A stretch of 64,000 bases of DNA, from positions 16,896,501 through 16,960,500 of the forward strand of contig NC_056550.1 of NCBI RefSeq assembly GCF_910596095.1, read 5' to 3'. Positions 1-13,375 of this stretch are shown one piece after another (within the stretch, counting starts at the first letter, position 1; each line of letters opens with the position of its first letter). Origin of the DNA: Thunnus maccoyii (lineage: Eukaryota; Chordata; Actinopteri; Scombriformes; Scombridae). The position numbers and the translations under genes are program-made. The notes beneath the pieces were generated by a model. The model worked only from the letters and a program-made list of their open reading frames with translations. It made no database searches and had not been told where the DNA came from.

Positions 1-2303
1 GACTCTCTTGCAGCGAGGTTTGTTACATGGAACATTTCGATGATTTATTTCCAGCCTCCTTTTGAAAGAATCCTCTTGACTTCAGCAATGTCACAGCTAA
101 ACCTGTGAAAGCTCTGTGATGACTGATTTAACCGAACGGATGGTGGCTGTTCAGTCCGTGCAGGATGTACTGTTTGAAAAAAATTGACAGCCAGCGTTGG
201 CCAGAGTGGCCCTGTCGATGCTGCTGGTGACGTCTCTCTGGCGAATTCCCCTGAACCGGCTTATCAACATCAGCTTGACCTTCAGATTAGATGGGTGAAC
301 ATAAACATAAACAATTAATCAGCAGAGTAAGGCAGTCATGACTTATAGTGTGTGACTTATCTGTTTAATGCTAAATAAGCTAACGGTTTCAGATAAGGCA
401 GGAAAGAATCTGTGATAGTGCAGCACTCTCTACAAATGAAGTTGTCCCTTAAGGATGATGCTTTTCCACACTAAGTATCTCTGTGTAAAAGTAGAAGAGG
501 GAGAGGAATCAAGTTCACACCCATCATCATTTTTTCATGTTTTTTGCTCCATTTTGTCCACAAAAAGGCCACTAGACATACTCCATGCTCCCAGACCTCA
601 GTATGAACCAATAAAACAGAAAGGTATGACCAGTGGAAGTGTTACATTTGTCCTCCTGTTACCCCTTGTGAAAGCTTAGAAACACCCCTGGTTAATCTCA
701 GCAACTGTCACTTAGAGAAAGTTTATACACATTATTTTAGCAAGTGTTAAAATCACAGGCATATTTATCACTTAGGAGGAAGTGTAGTGCAGTCTGGACA
801 AAGTCTTTCCAGAACATTATTTAGAAAAGGCTTTATATCAGGAAAATTCTCTGTTCCTGATCTTATGTGGGCCATGTTCACACTTACTTTATAAATAAAC
901 TGTGTGTATTTGGCCTAAATTCATGTCTCGTGCGTGTTGCTCAGGTCAGCAGGCGTCATCCATATTAACAGGATTCTGTAAATCAGAATAATTTATGTAA
1001 TGATGATTCTTCTCTTAATTATGAAGAATTATGCGTCTACTTATGTGAGACAGATTTGAGAATGTCAAGTAGAAGTAAGTATCTGCAGTGCCAAATGTTT
1101 AAAAATGATCAAAATGCAGTGCAGCAATACAGTTTATTGCTGAAATGAACAAAACACAGGTTTAGTCCATCATCACAGTCTTGGTTTACAGCCATCTGAC
1201 GTGACGTCTGTGTTACACTCAGCTACTCCATATTTTGTAACTTCCGAGAATGTGGTGTGATAATCTTGGCAGTAAAGTAAAACTGAAGTAGCCGTGACGT
1301 TCACAAATTGTAACCATTCAGTCAAAATGACTTATTGCCTCAACAAGTCTGGAAGTGGGACAGAAACTGCAGATGGCAAACTTTTCACTGTGGATGAAAG
1401 CCAATCCAAGTCCGAGCGATGTGCTTGATGGGAGCTTTGACTTTGGTTTTGACAAGCACATAACTCATGCAATGTGTGTCTCTTCATGGCGAGGCTGTAA
1501 TTAACAGCCTGGTGAAGCCTGTGATCTGATACAGTCAGGTCACTTTGGCAGGGAATGCCACTGTATTTTAGGAATTAGAAGTTACTTCTAATTCCAATTT
1601 TCAGAATTGTCATCTGCTGCATGATTTTAAGTTTTGCACTTCAGCTGGCATGAAAAGAAAAACAATATATCTTCCTTGAGTGCAATGAGATTAAATTAAG
1701 TAATTACATAATGCTGATGACATGGCAATTGCATAAGACCTCCAGTGTGTATGCTGTCTGCTGCAGCCAGTAAGTCAGTCAGTCAGTCTGGGGGCAAAAT
1801 GCTGATACTCACCTGTCGTCTTTAAACTTGCAACTTTGAGGGTGATCATGTTGCCATCCTTCCTTCCTGATGCTACTGCTGCAGAGATGCTTACCCACTT
1901 AGCAAAGAAATGCGACCCCAATGCAGTTGCCAACATGCTTCAAGGAGTGGTAGTGGCAATGAACGAAAGCACACATTGGTGAAGTATAGAGTACTGCAGT
2001 TAAGATGATCGGGGAGATTCGTATATGCATTTTTGTTGAGTTTTTGCAAATAAAAACTTTTTTTTTTATTGCATGTAAAAGCCATTTAAAGGAAACTGGA
2101 AAATATTCTTCTTGTTTTTTGTTGTAAACCTGATGAAGCCTAATTTGCATGTCTGAGATTTCAGAATACACTCAGACATTTTGGTCACACCCGTAAAGGT
2201 TTACAGTTCACTTAAAACAGAGCTGGAGTGTCAGATCACAGACAAATGTGTTTCTCCTATCAGTCAACAGCTGATACACTTGCCAGAACCTTCTGTTGAT
2301 GTG

Positions 2304-2346
2304 CGTGTCTGTGTGGGTGTGTGCGTGTGTGTGTGTTTGTGTGTGT
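2304..2346. repeat. GT-rich microsatellite
   Basis: An imperfect run of GT dinucleotides interrupted by single substitutions (GTGTGCGTGT, GTGTTTGTGT). Being interrupted, it is probably older and less mutable than the pure arrays elsewhere in the window. Confidence 0.85.
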
Positions 2347-2740
2347 AGGGGATTCCTGGCTAGTGTCAGTGAAACCCCTGCTGTGATCTGTCACCTCTCG
2401 TCATACTGGGGTATTCCAATTCTTTTTACTGTCAAATGAGGTGTGATTGTTTTAATTTTGTAGTTTTTATTCATTTTATCTGCCACTTTAGTTGTTTTAA
2501 CATGGACATAGAAAAATCCAAACTAATTTGATGTTGAGGAATATGTCTCGCTCTTATAGTCATATAATTTGCTAGTATTTCATTCCAGATTTCACAGAAC
2601 TCTGGATAAACTGATTGCAATTTTACCCTCTAAAAAAACACTCTATTGTCGCTTTCTTGGTCTGTTTTGCTTGCTTGTTTTTCTCTGCATCCTTCTAATT
2701 ATAGTTTCAGATTTTTGAACTATGATAAACTTACACATGT

Positions 2741-2747
2741 GCACACA

Positions 2748-2784
<37 letters not shown>
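2741..2784. repeat. (CA)n microsatellite
   Basis: A nearly pure AC array broken once by AAAC near its left end. It creates spurious Thr-His and Val-Cys frames on the two strands, which are not genes. Confidence 0.95.
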
Positions 2785-2786
<2 letters not shown>

Positions 2787-4532
2787 GCTGACACTCATTT
2801 TGGCTCTATCTTTGACAGCTGAGTGTCTCATGACACTCAGGGGAGGAATAGGAGAATCCAGCAGGTACAATATGTTGGACAGGATTCAGGCTTTTTCCAT
2901 TCTCCAAAGCCTGCTGAAAGACAATATGTATATTTATTCAGCGTGGGTGTGTCCACTGACACAGGCAGCAACAAAGAGACATTCGGCACATGGCAGCTTT
3001 TGTTCATTGCATGACTTTATTCATGTTTTGCCATCTTCATGCAAACATATCTAAGATTATGTCATTGTCTGATCTTATCTGGCCATTGTCATTGGAGTAG
3101 AAAACATTTACAGTTTTGAAATCTCTGTCAGTAACTACTTGTCTATTCATGCTGCTGACCTTTATCCACTGGCTCTGGCTGCCCTGACCTTGACACTGAC
3201 ATCCAGAGCCAGGAAACAAAGCGATACCTACTTTATGTTCATTGTTGGCTCTTGACCAGAAGCACCTTGTACTGAGAGGATTTGGCACTCAGTGGTGTTG
3301 CACTTTTGTTGCCTATAATGGAGGTGCATCAGCAAGTGAACCACAACACCGAACACAAAGCCTCCCTGAACTCCATTGATGATGCCTGCTTCCATCATGA
3401 CAAGCCCTGCTGGCAATGTGGATCCACCTGCAGATAAGAGTTGAAACAAATTACTCCCTCTGAGCTGAGATTGAAATATAACACAGTGCAACTATGGAGG
3501 ACTATAATAAAATCAAACCAAATCAAATATGAATATAAAGACAGCCTTTCATAAACATGGGTTTATTTCATGGATGGATAATTTAAAGGACAGGGGATAC
3601 TTGAGAAGGGCTTGTTTATGAGGACAGCTGAGGAGAGACAGATACATCTGAACTGTGTCCAGCCATTCAGTGATAAAGGTTACCACCAAACCGGTCTCTA
3701 CAGCCAGCATGTTCATACACTTAGGACCACCAACTGCCCCTTAAGTCCCAGTTAGTACAATGCTTATTTATATCTGTTGATGTCAGCCACGTAGCCAAAC
3801 TATGCTGGATGTAACATAAAAGTATATTTTCTTATGTTCCCCAAAGATTAAATCTTAAATTACTATAAACTACACACAGTTACACGCACACACACCAGGG
3901 AGTTTGGACACTGCTGTGACAACTGTCAGGCAAGGGGATAGTAATCCATTCACTTTTCCTACCCACATATTTCCAGCCTTCCTTTGGGATTCATTTTGAC
4001 CACCTGCCCGTTTCTGTAACCTGCACTGCTGCTGGCTCCATGTTCAAAGCTGCTCACTCCATGTTGTAAACCTGTTTTTGTGAATGGAGCTGACATCTCT
4101 CTGCTGAATGTGTGGCACATCAGCCCCTCAGGACGAAGCAGCATCTGCACCTAAAAGAGCCAATAAAGGCCTACAGCCAGGGGTTACTATGACAATATCT
4201 GGGCAACCAGCAACGTCAGTTCCAGATCCCTCTGGAGGTTTGATGGAGGCCAGAGTGACATAGAGAGAGAACTGTGGAATCAAACTATTGCTGTTTGTTA
4301 AGTGTCCAAAGATAGCATTATTGGTCATATTTGCATATGGATGATGGTAGTGTCAAATGTTTGATTATTTTTAGCACACATATTGGCAAGCAAATAGGAA
4401 ATTCACATCCTTCCTGCCTAATTTGTTCCTCAATATATCTCTGACAGCTGCAACTGTGATTGCTTTAATTTCATTTTTCTGTAATACATTATTTGTATGT
4501 TGTCATGTATCATATCTTGTATCAGAGTTAGC

Positions 4533-5125
4533 TGAAAGCAGCGTGTTAGCATGCTAACATATGCTCAGTAGCCTTAAACACAAAGTACAGCTGAACCTAA
4601 TGGCAAAAATATTGGACACATCTGATGATGGTGTTAGATGGGTGCTAGATGAAATGTCAAGGGATCAAAGTTTTTAAAAAAAAATCATCATCATCATCTG
4701 GGGACTGTGGATGTCAGAACAATTCATCCAATAGTTGTGGAGATACATCAATGAAAAACTAAAATTAAAATGTCATGGTACTGCTACAAGAAAAGTTAGG
4801 GGATCACTGCAGTCATTAAAATGCATTGTCTGTATGTCTATGCATATCTGTACAAAATTAGCTGCCAATCCATTAAGTAGATGTTGGGATATTTTAGTGA
4901 AAGAGTGAAAACTTTGACCTGCTGGTGGCACTACAGGAAAAGTCAGTGGGTCACCAATATTGTTAGGATTTATTCTCAAGGGAACTTGAATATATGTAGC
5001 AACCACGACCTAATGGTGTCGGAAGCTCACTGAAATCAGTGGGATTCAGCGTCTGGAGACCATGAATGTGTGTAAAAACTTTAATGGCAACCCATCCAGT
5101 AGTTGTTGAGATGTTGACAGACAAC
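4533..5125. repeat. Teleost interspersed repeat with internal tandem units
   Basis: The left part carries the palindrome GTTAGCATGCTAAC. It is followed by several diverged repeats of about 110-140 bases, each with a version of 'AGTCAGTGGGTCACCAA', 'ATGAATGTGTGTA' and 'CCATCCAGTAGTTGTTGAGA'. The same modules recur at about 12,945-13,375. I recall this family as common in spiny-rayed fish genomes, but I cannot assign its class. The copies differ clearly, which suggests an old insertion. No coding capacity is evident. Confidence 0.7.
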
Positions 5126-5404
5126 TTTTCATTATCAAAACCCTCATTACTTATTTATCACGAAGTCTCCCCATGGGATTTAATGTATATTGTTATCACG
5201 ATAAATACATCTTTGAGCACTTGGATTGGATCTTTGATGCAGTTTTGAAGCTGCATTTGCCATTTGCCATCACACTGAATGGCTGTTAACAGATAGACAT
5301 TTCAGGTAGAAATGGTATCAAAGATACAAATCACTGTCCAGAGCCAGGGTAGTTCTCATACTGTACCTGTTAATCATGAGAGACAGGAAGCAGGAATAAC
5401 AGTA

Positions 5405-5405
<1 letters not shown>

Positions 5406-5496
<91 letters not shown>

Positions 5497-5498
5497 AA
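5406..5498. repeat. Long (CA)n microsatellite
   Basis: About 85 bases of uninterrupted AC dinucleotides with a TCACAC variant at the right end. It is the longest pure CA array in the window and so likely length-polymorphic. Confidence 0.97.
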
Positions 5499-5499
5499 A

Positions 5500-6301
5500 C
5501 AAAATCAGGGCAGAAGGCATCCTCCTCCCCACTTTAGATTTAATTCACACAGAACAAGATTAGAGGATCCAATCAGTGGTGACATTGAGCCTGGCACCCA
5601 GTGCAATGGAACACCAGGGAGACCTAATCATCCCCACTGCTCCACTCTGCTGCGGCAAGCCAATCAAATCCCCTCCAGATGAAGCAGATGGTCGATATCA
5701 TCTTCTCCCTTTTCTAGGTGAGATTATCTCCTAGGCGTCAGACCTCATGGGTGGATGTATACTGCGACAGTGGCCTTTCTGCCATCCGGCTGCAGGATGC
5801 TGATGCTGAGTTTCCCATGGTGCAAACTACCTGAGACCCAGAATGAACAGGCAGAGATGGGGTCCAGGATGTCCCACTGTGAAATTACATCATGAGTTGT
5901 ATATATCACTTTCAAAACCTCAAAAAGAGAATCCAAGAAGGAGGGTGATAGAGGATGATTCAAAATGAATGACTTTGACAACTAGCCTTGAGTAAATCAT
6001 TTCATTTACAGTGTAACTTTGACTGGGTTTTTCTATTTAAATACTGTTTTAACTGTTAATAAACAAACAGCTACTCTGTTCTAAAAATAACAAGTGATTT
6101 CTTCATTCTGCCCAGAGTCCAATTTCTCCCAACAAGAAGATTATTCCTTACGTCACAACACAATTTTCTCTCCTGTCCCGCCTGAGATTACAGAGGTGGC
6201 TTATGCCCGGTTTAAGTAGGTCCGCCATAAGGAAAACAATAAAGCAGAAGCTCTCCAGGAGATGACATGTGACTTCTGATTAGAAACTCCTTGAGGGGAT
6301 G

Positions 6302-6337
<36 letters not shown>

Positions 6338-8300
6338 AACAACAGGTCAAGGTTGACATGATGGGCAATTTTCTTCCAAGGGTAATGATAAAAAAAAAAC
6401 AGCATTATTATTATCAGCCTTATCAGCTTAAAGGCAATCTGATGCTCCGCAATATTAAGTCAATGCCTTAAAATAGCAGCTACTGTAATATACAAGAGTG
6501 ACATGTTTGTACACCTCTGGAATAGTAAACACATACAGTATCTCTCCTGGCATGGTGCCAAAGGAAAAGACTGATTCTCCAATATGGTCTAATTAAAGCA
6601 ATGTACTAGAACCACAAGTGTAATGGAAGCCATCTCTACTCTAGTAGAGCACTGAAAACAAGGGAAGTTTTCCATGTCCAATGAGAGGAACAGGTAACAG
6701 GAGAGGAGCGTCACGCCACTTAAGGACGTCGTCGCACCAAAGAGAGGGCTCAGTGTTACACCTGTGGGCTCAAGTAATCAATGTTGCATTCTGATCTCTT
6801 GACTTTCCTCGTCGTGTACAACACTCGGCAAGCAGCTTGAGGACCTGGCATTTAAGAGTCAAGTTGCTGATATCAAGACAGTAAGTATTACACAGGTGAC
6901 AGTGAAATAAAGATAGTGACAGACCAGAATTATAGCTAAAATCATGGTCTTGCCAATGCTGCGGCTGTGTGCACATGCACATAATCCAGTGGCTGTGCAT
7001 TGTTTTGAAAGAATGCTGAAAAGGAAACAGAGCACATACAAGATCATCCCTTTACCAGAAACAAGGATTATTTGTGTCATTTAAATATTGGCAGACTTGG
7101 AAATAAGCTGGGCAAAAGTCAAATACTTTTTTGCCAATACTATTTCAGGAACAATACATCATTCCATTCATGAGAGACGATTACTTTCCATCGCTAAAAA
7201 AAAAAAAAAAAAAAAAAAGAAGAGGTGAATGATGGGGCATGTTAGGGTATATGGACACTAATCACTCCCCAATGAATCTTGTAAGGCCTCGGGAGGAGGA
7301 CTGGCTGGCTGGCTGGCTCTATTCCTGCAAGTGAATCATATGATTGGAAAGAAAGACCCTCTTCGCTTTTCCAGTGTGTAACTTAATCCTCAACATACTG
7401 TACACCAGCCAACGTCATGGTGACACTCTATCATCCGCCTTACATACTTACACATCCTATTTATTTTCTTCTCTTTAGTGCTGATGTCTGTATCTTACAC
7501 AATCAATCTGAAAGGATCCCAAAGCTGTAAAATCTTCCATCATTGCATCATGTCGTTGAATACAAAGTGGCTGACCATCTGACCTGGCTGCACTTTTTCA
7601 GCATCTGTTGCTACAGCATGATGCAAAGGTATGGAAAGAGAGACGGTATAAAAAGACATAATCCTCAGTGGAAAAGAGCGGTAGCTTCATGATCAGATTG
7701 GGCTTCACTACATTCAGAACACTGGAAGAGAGGTATATATAAAATGAAGTCTCAGTGGTCTGGTTCTTTTTTAGTGCTGGTTGTTTTGCCTTAACAGGCA
7801 CAGACTTGCAGCGAGGCAGCCTTGATGAGAAGTATCTCTCTACACTCTCTCTCACTGGGGACAAGCATGTTTCCATTAGACCAGCTGGGTTCTAAACGCA
7901 TCGGCTCTCCTTCAGGAAAACAGACAGGGCTAGAGGGGGAACTGCTCTTTGATTCTCCTGGATTCTGCTGCCCAGCTCCTCTTCCCACCATGTGCAACCA
8001 GGAGCCATGTGATGACAACAAAGAAAACTCTCAATGCAGTGTCAACAGTAACAGGTGTGCAGATGCTGGAGAAATACTGTTTTGACTTAATATAATCTGT
8101 CCTGGAGAAGGATCCTTTCATTTGAGTATGAAGTTGGCCAACTGTAGGCAATGAAAGCAAACCCATTAAGGAATAGTCTGTGGCTGAATCCCATTTCCAG
8201 AAATCTGAGCACCTGAGGAGTGTGCTTTGGGCAGGGAGTATTTTGATCCCTATATTAGCCTGGTTGGTTTGAGGTTTGAAGTTTCACAGTTGATTATTAT
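5500..8300. other. Gene-free stretch
   Basis: It holds a GA microsatellite at 6301-6337 and a run of about 23 A at 7196-7218. Candidate frames around 7,790-8,170 exist on both strands, but none shows a known domain or paired splice signals that extend it. No gene can be supported. Confidence 0.55.
6301..6337. repeat. (GA)n microsatellite
   Basis: A GA array interrupted once by GAAAGA. It is purely purine on the plus strand. Confidence 0.9.
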
Positions 8301-8302
8301 TT

Positions 8303-9080
8303 GTAAGGCAAGTTTATTTGTGTACCTTTCAACAACAAGATGATTCAAAGGGTTTGACATTAGACATAAACATGCATTAAGGCAAGAAGTAAAAGAAACA
8401 CAAGCAATGATAAAATGAAACAGATTAAAAAGGTAAATAAAAAGCACAGTACAGCTACAGCTACAGTGCTGTGAGAGATATGAATAAATAGTGCCAAATT
8501 TAATTTAATAAAAGTTAAAGGCAAACAGAAAAATGTTAAGCCTTGATATAAAAGAGTTGAAGTTGACCTCAAATGTTCTAGGAGTTTGTTTCACATACAT
8601 GGTGCAGATAAGTTTAGTTTTAATCTTGGGGGAAAGGAGTCAGACCTACCCTGGACAGTCTGAGAGGTCTGGACATGGACACGTGTCAAGTATTTCTGAG
8701 ACATTATTCCTCTAACTCTTGATATATTCTTAAGGAGATAGAGATCTTAAGGAGATTGTAATTGTTGTAATTGTTTCAACGTGAATGTTAAAGAGGCCAT
8801 AACGACACCAAGATCCATGGCTTGTTTTGTAGTCTTTAATATTGCAGATGGAAGTTGATCCCTGACTTTGAATCCTTCTTCGGCTCCAAAAACAATTATT
8901 TCTGTTTGATCTTTGCTTAACTGGAGGAAATGTTTGTATGGGAACGTATGGGTGTATAGTCATATTGTCATAATTATGATATTTTCTCATTTCCTATAAC
9001 GTGAGCTAGTAGGAACATGTAGATGCTGAAAAGTGGAGGCCCAAGAATGGACCCTTGGGGAACGCCACATGATACATACA
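8303..9080 (-). mobile_element. Degraded LINE fragment (reverse transcriptase end and 3' region)
   Basis: Read on the minus strand, 9066-9037 encodes GVPQGSILGP, the reverse-transcriptase motif of non-LTR elements of the L2/Rex1/CR1 group. Further along, about 8938-8878 encodes FLQLSKDQTEIIVFG and then a LGVV stretch, in the order seen in those enzymes. The lower-coordinate part ends in sequence complementary to a common fish LINE 3' end (AAGGCAAGTTTATTTGTGTA on the plus strand). The 5' part, including the endonuclease and most of the polymerase, is missing, and the remaining frame is broken. It is a 5'-truncated dead copy. The exact clade is inferred. Confidence 0.75.
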
Positions 9081-12000
9081 TGTACATACAGTATATGGAG
9101 CAGAAACACTGAACAGGTCAACTGAAGTATCTACTACTGGAATGCTAATAGGCAAAGACTTAGTGTACATACACCTTGTTAAAAGGGATGCCTTATATCA
9201 AATGACAGCATAAGAGCTGATCAAAACAAAGTATTGATGAACGGCTTGGACAATACACATGGTAACAGCCACAATACAGTCATTATCATGTATCATGTTT
9301 TCAAAGTATCATGTTTACATATCTACATCCATGTGATGTAGACTGTGTGACTCTGTGCGAGTGTATGTGTTTACTTGTGTGCATTTGTGTGTGTAGGCTA
9401 TGACACAGTACTGCCTCAGGCACCCAAAACTCTTGTGCATTCATTCATGTTGTCCGAGAATGTTCTAGTAGTTTGAGTAGTAGTCTGATTGGTGTGAGAG
9501 TTCTATCTGCTCATTTGCCTAGCTGCCTGCCACAACAAAACTGGTAGATCAATAGATGCTTGTCAGTATTGCTGGAGGTCATCAATGGAAACACGGAAAC
9601 ACATTTATGTAATCAGGCGAATGGGAGATGTGAGGTAAAAAAAAAAAAAAAAAGAAAGAGAAAAAACCTTTAGGTCTGGTTAAAAACTAAATCCCAGGGG
9701 CATAAAATGGGTGTGATTCCAATTCAACTGTGCCAGAAACAAACTAACTGAGTAAATATTCATCAATGAGGACGTTTAACCAGATTTGGATATCGAGGGC
9801 TGGTATGACAGGAGAGGGTGCCTTGCCTCGCTGCAGCTGTTCCACTTGCTGACGTCGCCCCACAGCACTTCCTCTCCAGCAGTGAATGTGGAGATATTAC
9901 ATTTCACCTTCTTTGGCTGTCCCAGGTTTTAAAATAGTCCAAATGTTCCGAATCATGCTGTAAACAACACATGCCCCCCCCCTCCAAGAAATCTGCAGGC
10001 TGATGCAGTGTCTTGTGCATGTTGAAACTGTAATCCTACTGGCTATTACTGATATATAATTATAGTCTCTATTACGGTTCCTTACTGCATATGGCGCCTC
10101 AAGTCTCTTTATTTCCCATGAGGAGTCATCATTTGATCACTTAATTAAACATAACTAAAGTCAGGAGGCAATTTCAAATGCTAACTCAACTGTTTTAGAT
10201 CATGGCAGTGGGTTTATCTTACTAAAACAAAATAGAGCTGACAAATGATTGCAGAAACCCTGTCCATTCAACCGTGCTGCATCTGTGCCAGGAAAGAGTA
10301 CACAGAGCATCTTTCACCTTCACCAGTTTGATTACATATGCCGTCATCTGCTTTTTATGTAGGGCGCTGATCACAAATATTTGCTTTAATATTGTGACGC
10401 CTGCTAGTTCACACATACTCAGTCTGCACACATCATTCTGCATGTATGAAACAGCACAGGCTGGCAGACAGATCTCCTCTCAGGCTTTGCTGCGTGTGTT
10501 GTGATTTGTGGTGGATGCTTGCCACCGGTGCCTCAGGGTTTAATTACGACATGCTTTAATCCAGGCTCAACTATCAAATCACTAATCTGTCCAGGTATCG
10601 CTTTCAGCACTCACAAGAAGAGGTGTAATGTCCACAGACGGATTGCTTCAACACAGACAAGAAAAGCTAAGCTGGTGTATTGGATTGTAAAGGTGTAATA
10701 CTAGAATGTTGTGTTTCCAATTATTTATTCAACTTTAAACTCTGTTTACAAAGAGCAGTAAGAGTCTGGGGATATCAGCTAGAAGCACACAGTCCTCTAA
10801 AGCTACCAAGGTTAAAAAAATCTTCTCATTATCCATGATGGTGCTACTCATGATCCAAGATGCCCTTTATTGTTTCTTTTCAATGCTTAATCCAGCTTTA
10901 CCCATTTGATACGCAATGCCGTGACCTTGTATCTGATGCCATGTGAGAGCTGCATCATATCTGTAATCCCAATTGCCAACTGGGTTAAGAAGTCTGAGAA
11001 GCTTTAAAATACAACAGTAGACATTCCCAAGCCATTAGGCCTTTTTATTCCCAAAGATCGCACCAAAATGTAATTATGTAATTGCCTCATCCCATACGAG
11101 TCCCTCTGAGACATTTTCTTTTCTGCAGGAGATTTATTCATGGAATTGCGTCTGCTTTGTCACCCAATCCTTTGAATCCAGAGAGCACAGCACTCCCCTC
11201 AAGGCTTTTGACAGAAAGGGGGAAGTTTACATCTAACATTGCAGAAGTACAGTTCAGGTTACACAAATGATCAAATTCATGACATTTTATATATTAAAAA
11301 GTGCTGGTATTCAATCGTGCTCTCTATGTTAACAAGAACATATATCTTCTGTATTTGTTGTGCTAAAATATAAATTTCTTTCATTTATCTCTTATCTTGG
11401 ACTTTCACTATTTTGTAAAAGTGTTTATGTTCTGTTTCTTTTTTTGTTTTTTCAGACTTTACTTTTCTTTGTTCTTCATCTTCTGCTTTAGCCAATTTTT
11501 CCAAATCTTGTGTGCTACTGCAACAATCAAAATTCATTACAGGCAAGATGCAAATTCAGCCAATTGCACACAGTCATGTAAATATCTGCCCTGCTGAATT
11601 TTACTATATTTGAAAACATTTGAAATGCTCATTCAAATGACAAAAATATCGGTAACATTTTTGGTATTTATTGTTTAACCACTCAAGGCAATTGTTGGGT
11701 GTTGCTAATGGGTGGGTATTTATTTCTATCTTTTGGCAAATGCATAAATTATTTCACTTCTTTTTCCATTTGTAGAAATAAGAGGATGGCTGAAGACAAC
11801 AGAGTAGGGTTCTGACATAATTTCTCTTGTGTAGGTGATACAATACGCATGTTTGCGTCTTATTACCCCTCCCTCCACCTCTCTCAGATCTCGACTCACG
11901 GTGCAATAGGACCCCATCTACAGTCCAGCATGTTGCATAAGCTTTTACAGTGTCAACCCAGGGCCTAGGAAGATCTAGTTCCATAAAAACTCTTTTACCC

Positions 12001-12944
12001 TCCTCAGAGAAGGGACACCATTCAAAATTCCCACCGCAGGGCACCCTGTGTCATGCCTGTAGAGGATACGCTATTATACAAAGGTCATATGCTGCTTGCA
12101 GGTCTGCCATCTAAGGCACAGTGGTGGCCATGTTTTCCTTGGCAACAGACAGAGGCAGAGAGGCCGGGGATACTGATTCAGAGGGAGGTTTGAGGGATGA
12201 TGTCCCATTTTGTCCATTTAAATAGCACAATGCATAATTATTATAAGTGGCATATCACAGTCATCAACATGATTGTATGGAACATTGTGTGTTTGTGGCA
12301 TGGTAATGACTCGTTGGGTGGTGGTGTGCAAAACACTGTCACTGGATTTCCAACTCTGCGACATAGGAAGGTCAGGAGATCGTGAGATCTGGCGTAAGAT
12401 TAAGGAAACAATTCCAAAACGGAGTGCACATACTTACAATGTCTTCTCTGGTACACATCTGTCTATCTGTAGGTCTCTTGGGGCAAACAGAGTTCCCAAA
12501 CTTCACCAGGCAAAAATAGGCATGAATTTAATCAGTAGTATTAGTTTGTTAGATAAGGCCTGCCTGAGGAAAAAAAAAAGAATCAGTAATAGCTGACAGG
12601 AAGAATCGTACAGAGAAGAAATGCACAGAGCCAGAAATCTGCTTGACTGGCTACTTTGTAATTAGTAAATCATGGGAGCTGCTAAGAAAGTAAGAAGTGT
12701 GTGATGACTAGCCACAGTATCATCTCTCTGTTTCTTATGCACCTGTTTTAAAAAACAGCTGCTATAAATTTCTCTTTCCTGGTGGGGGGTGGGAAGAGGG
12801 TGGGGAGCGATGGGGGGAAAGTAGGACTAGACAGTGCTTGTATCCGGATGTTTCTGTTCCATGTAAATGCTTATGTAAATGTATACATTTACTAACAGTC
12901 ATGCATGCATGAGTGTTATTTTATATATCATCAATATCATATAT
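9081..12944. other. Gene-free stretch
   Basis: No exon, RNA gene or intact element is recognisable. It has a purine run at 9636-9666 (A-rich) and otherwise AT-rich unique-looking sequence. Small frames such as the Phe-rich one near 11,400-11,600 come from T-rich DNA. Confidence 0.5.
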
Positions 12945-13375
12945 CATGAATGTCTGCATCAAACTGCATCTAAAAGATGCAGACAATTCACTCTGAACCA
13001 CAAATGTCAGCGTCATGGTGGCGCTAGAGGGAATATCAGGAGATCACCAAAATCAGTTGGCTTCATCCTCTGGGGAACATGAATGTCTGTATCAAAATTT
13101 GCGCCAATCCATTTAATAAATATTGAGATATATTCCTGGATACCTGAAAATTTGACCGAATGGTTGTTCTAGATGAAACATGAACTGATCACTAGTCATA
13201 AAGATTCATCCTCTGGCCACCATGAATGTCTGTACACAATTTCATGGTAATCCATTTAACAGATATTTTGTTCAGGACCAAAGTGGTGGACTGACTGACA
13301 TCGTCATTCCTAGAACCATGTCTAATTAAAAAGAAAAATAGGGTGTACTGTTAGCCAAGGCTACAGACTTTTTGA
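12945..13375. repeat. Second copy of the tandem-unit interspersed repeat
   Basis: It contains the same modules as the copy at 4,533-5,125, in better condition: 'GGTGGCGCTAGAGG', 'TCATCCTCTGG', 'CATGAATGTCTGTA', and 'ACCAAAGTGGTGGACTGACT' near the right end. Two units are visible, with the shared ATGAATGTCTGTA core at about 13,079 and 13,222. Both copies lie in the gene-free part of the window. The class is unresolved. Confidence 0.75.

Larger units (their letters stand above)
1..4532. other. Gene-free stretch, left edge
   Basis: I find no exon with convincing protein similarity in either strand. Open frames are short, low in complexity or cross the GT and CA microsatellites. Base composition is AT-rich, as expected for fish intergenic DNA. 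It may be distal flank of map2k6, whose 3' end lies about 12.6 kb to the right. Regulatory elements cannot be excluded, because conserved non-coding DNA cannot be recognised from one sequence. Confidence 0.6.

Noticed and set aside
2643-2870. Val-Cys and Thr-His repeat proteins
   Set aside because: They are translations of the (CA)n microsatellite, not genes.
7791-8166. Overlapping frames on both strands with mixed, protein-like composition
   Set aside because: The three frames overlap each other, none shows a known motif, and no flanking splice sites extend them.
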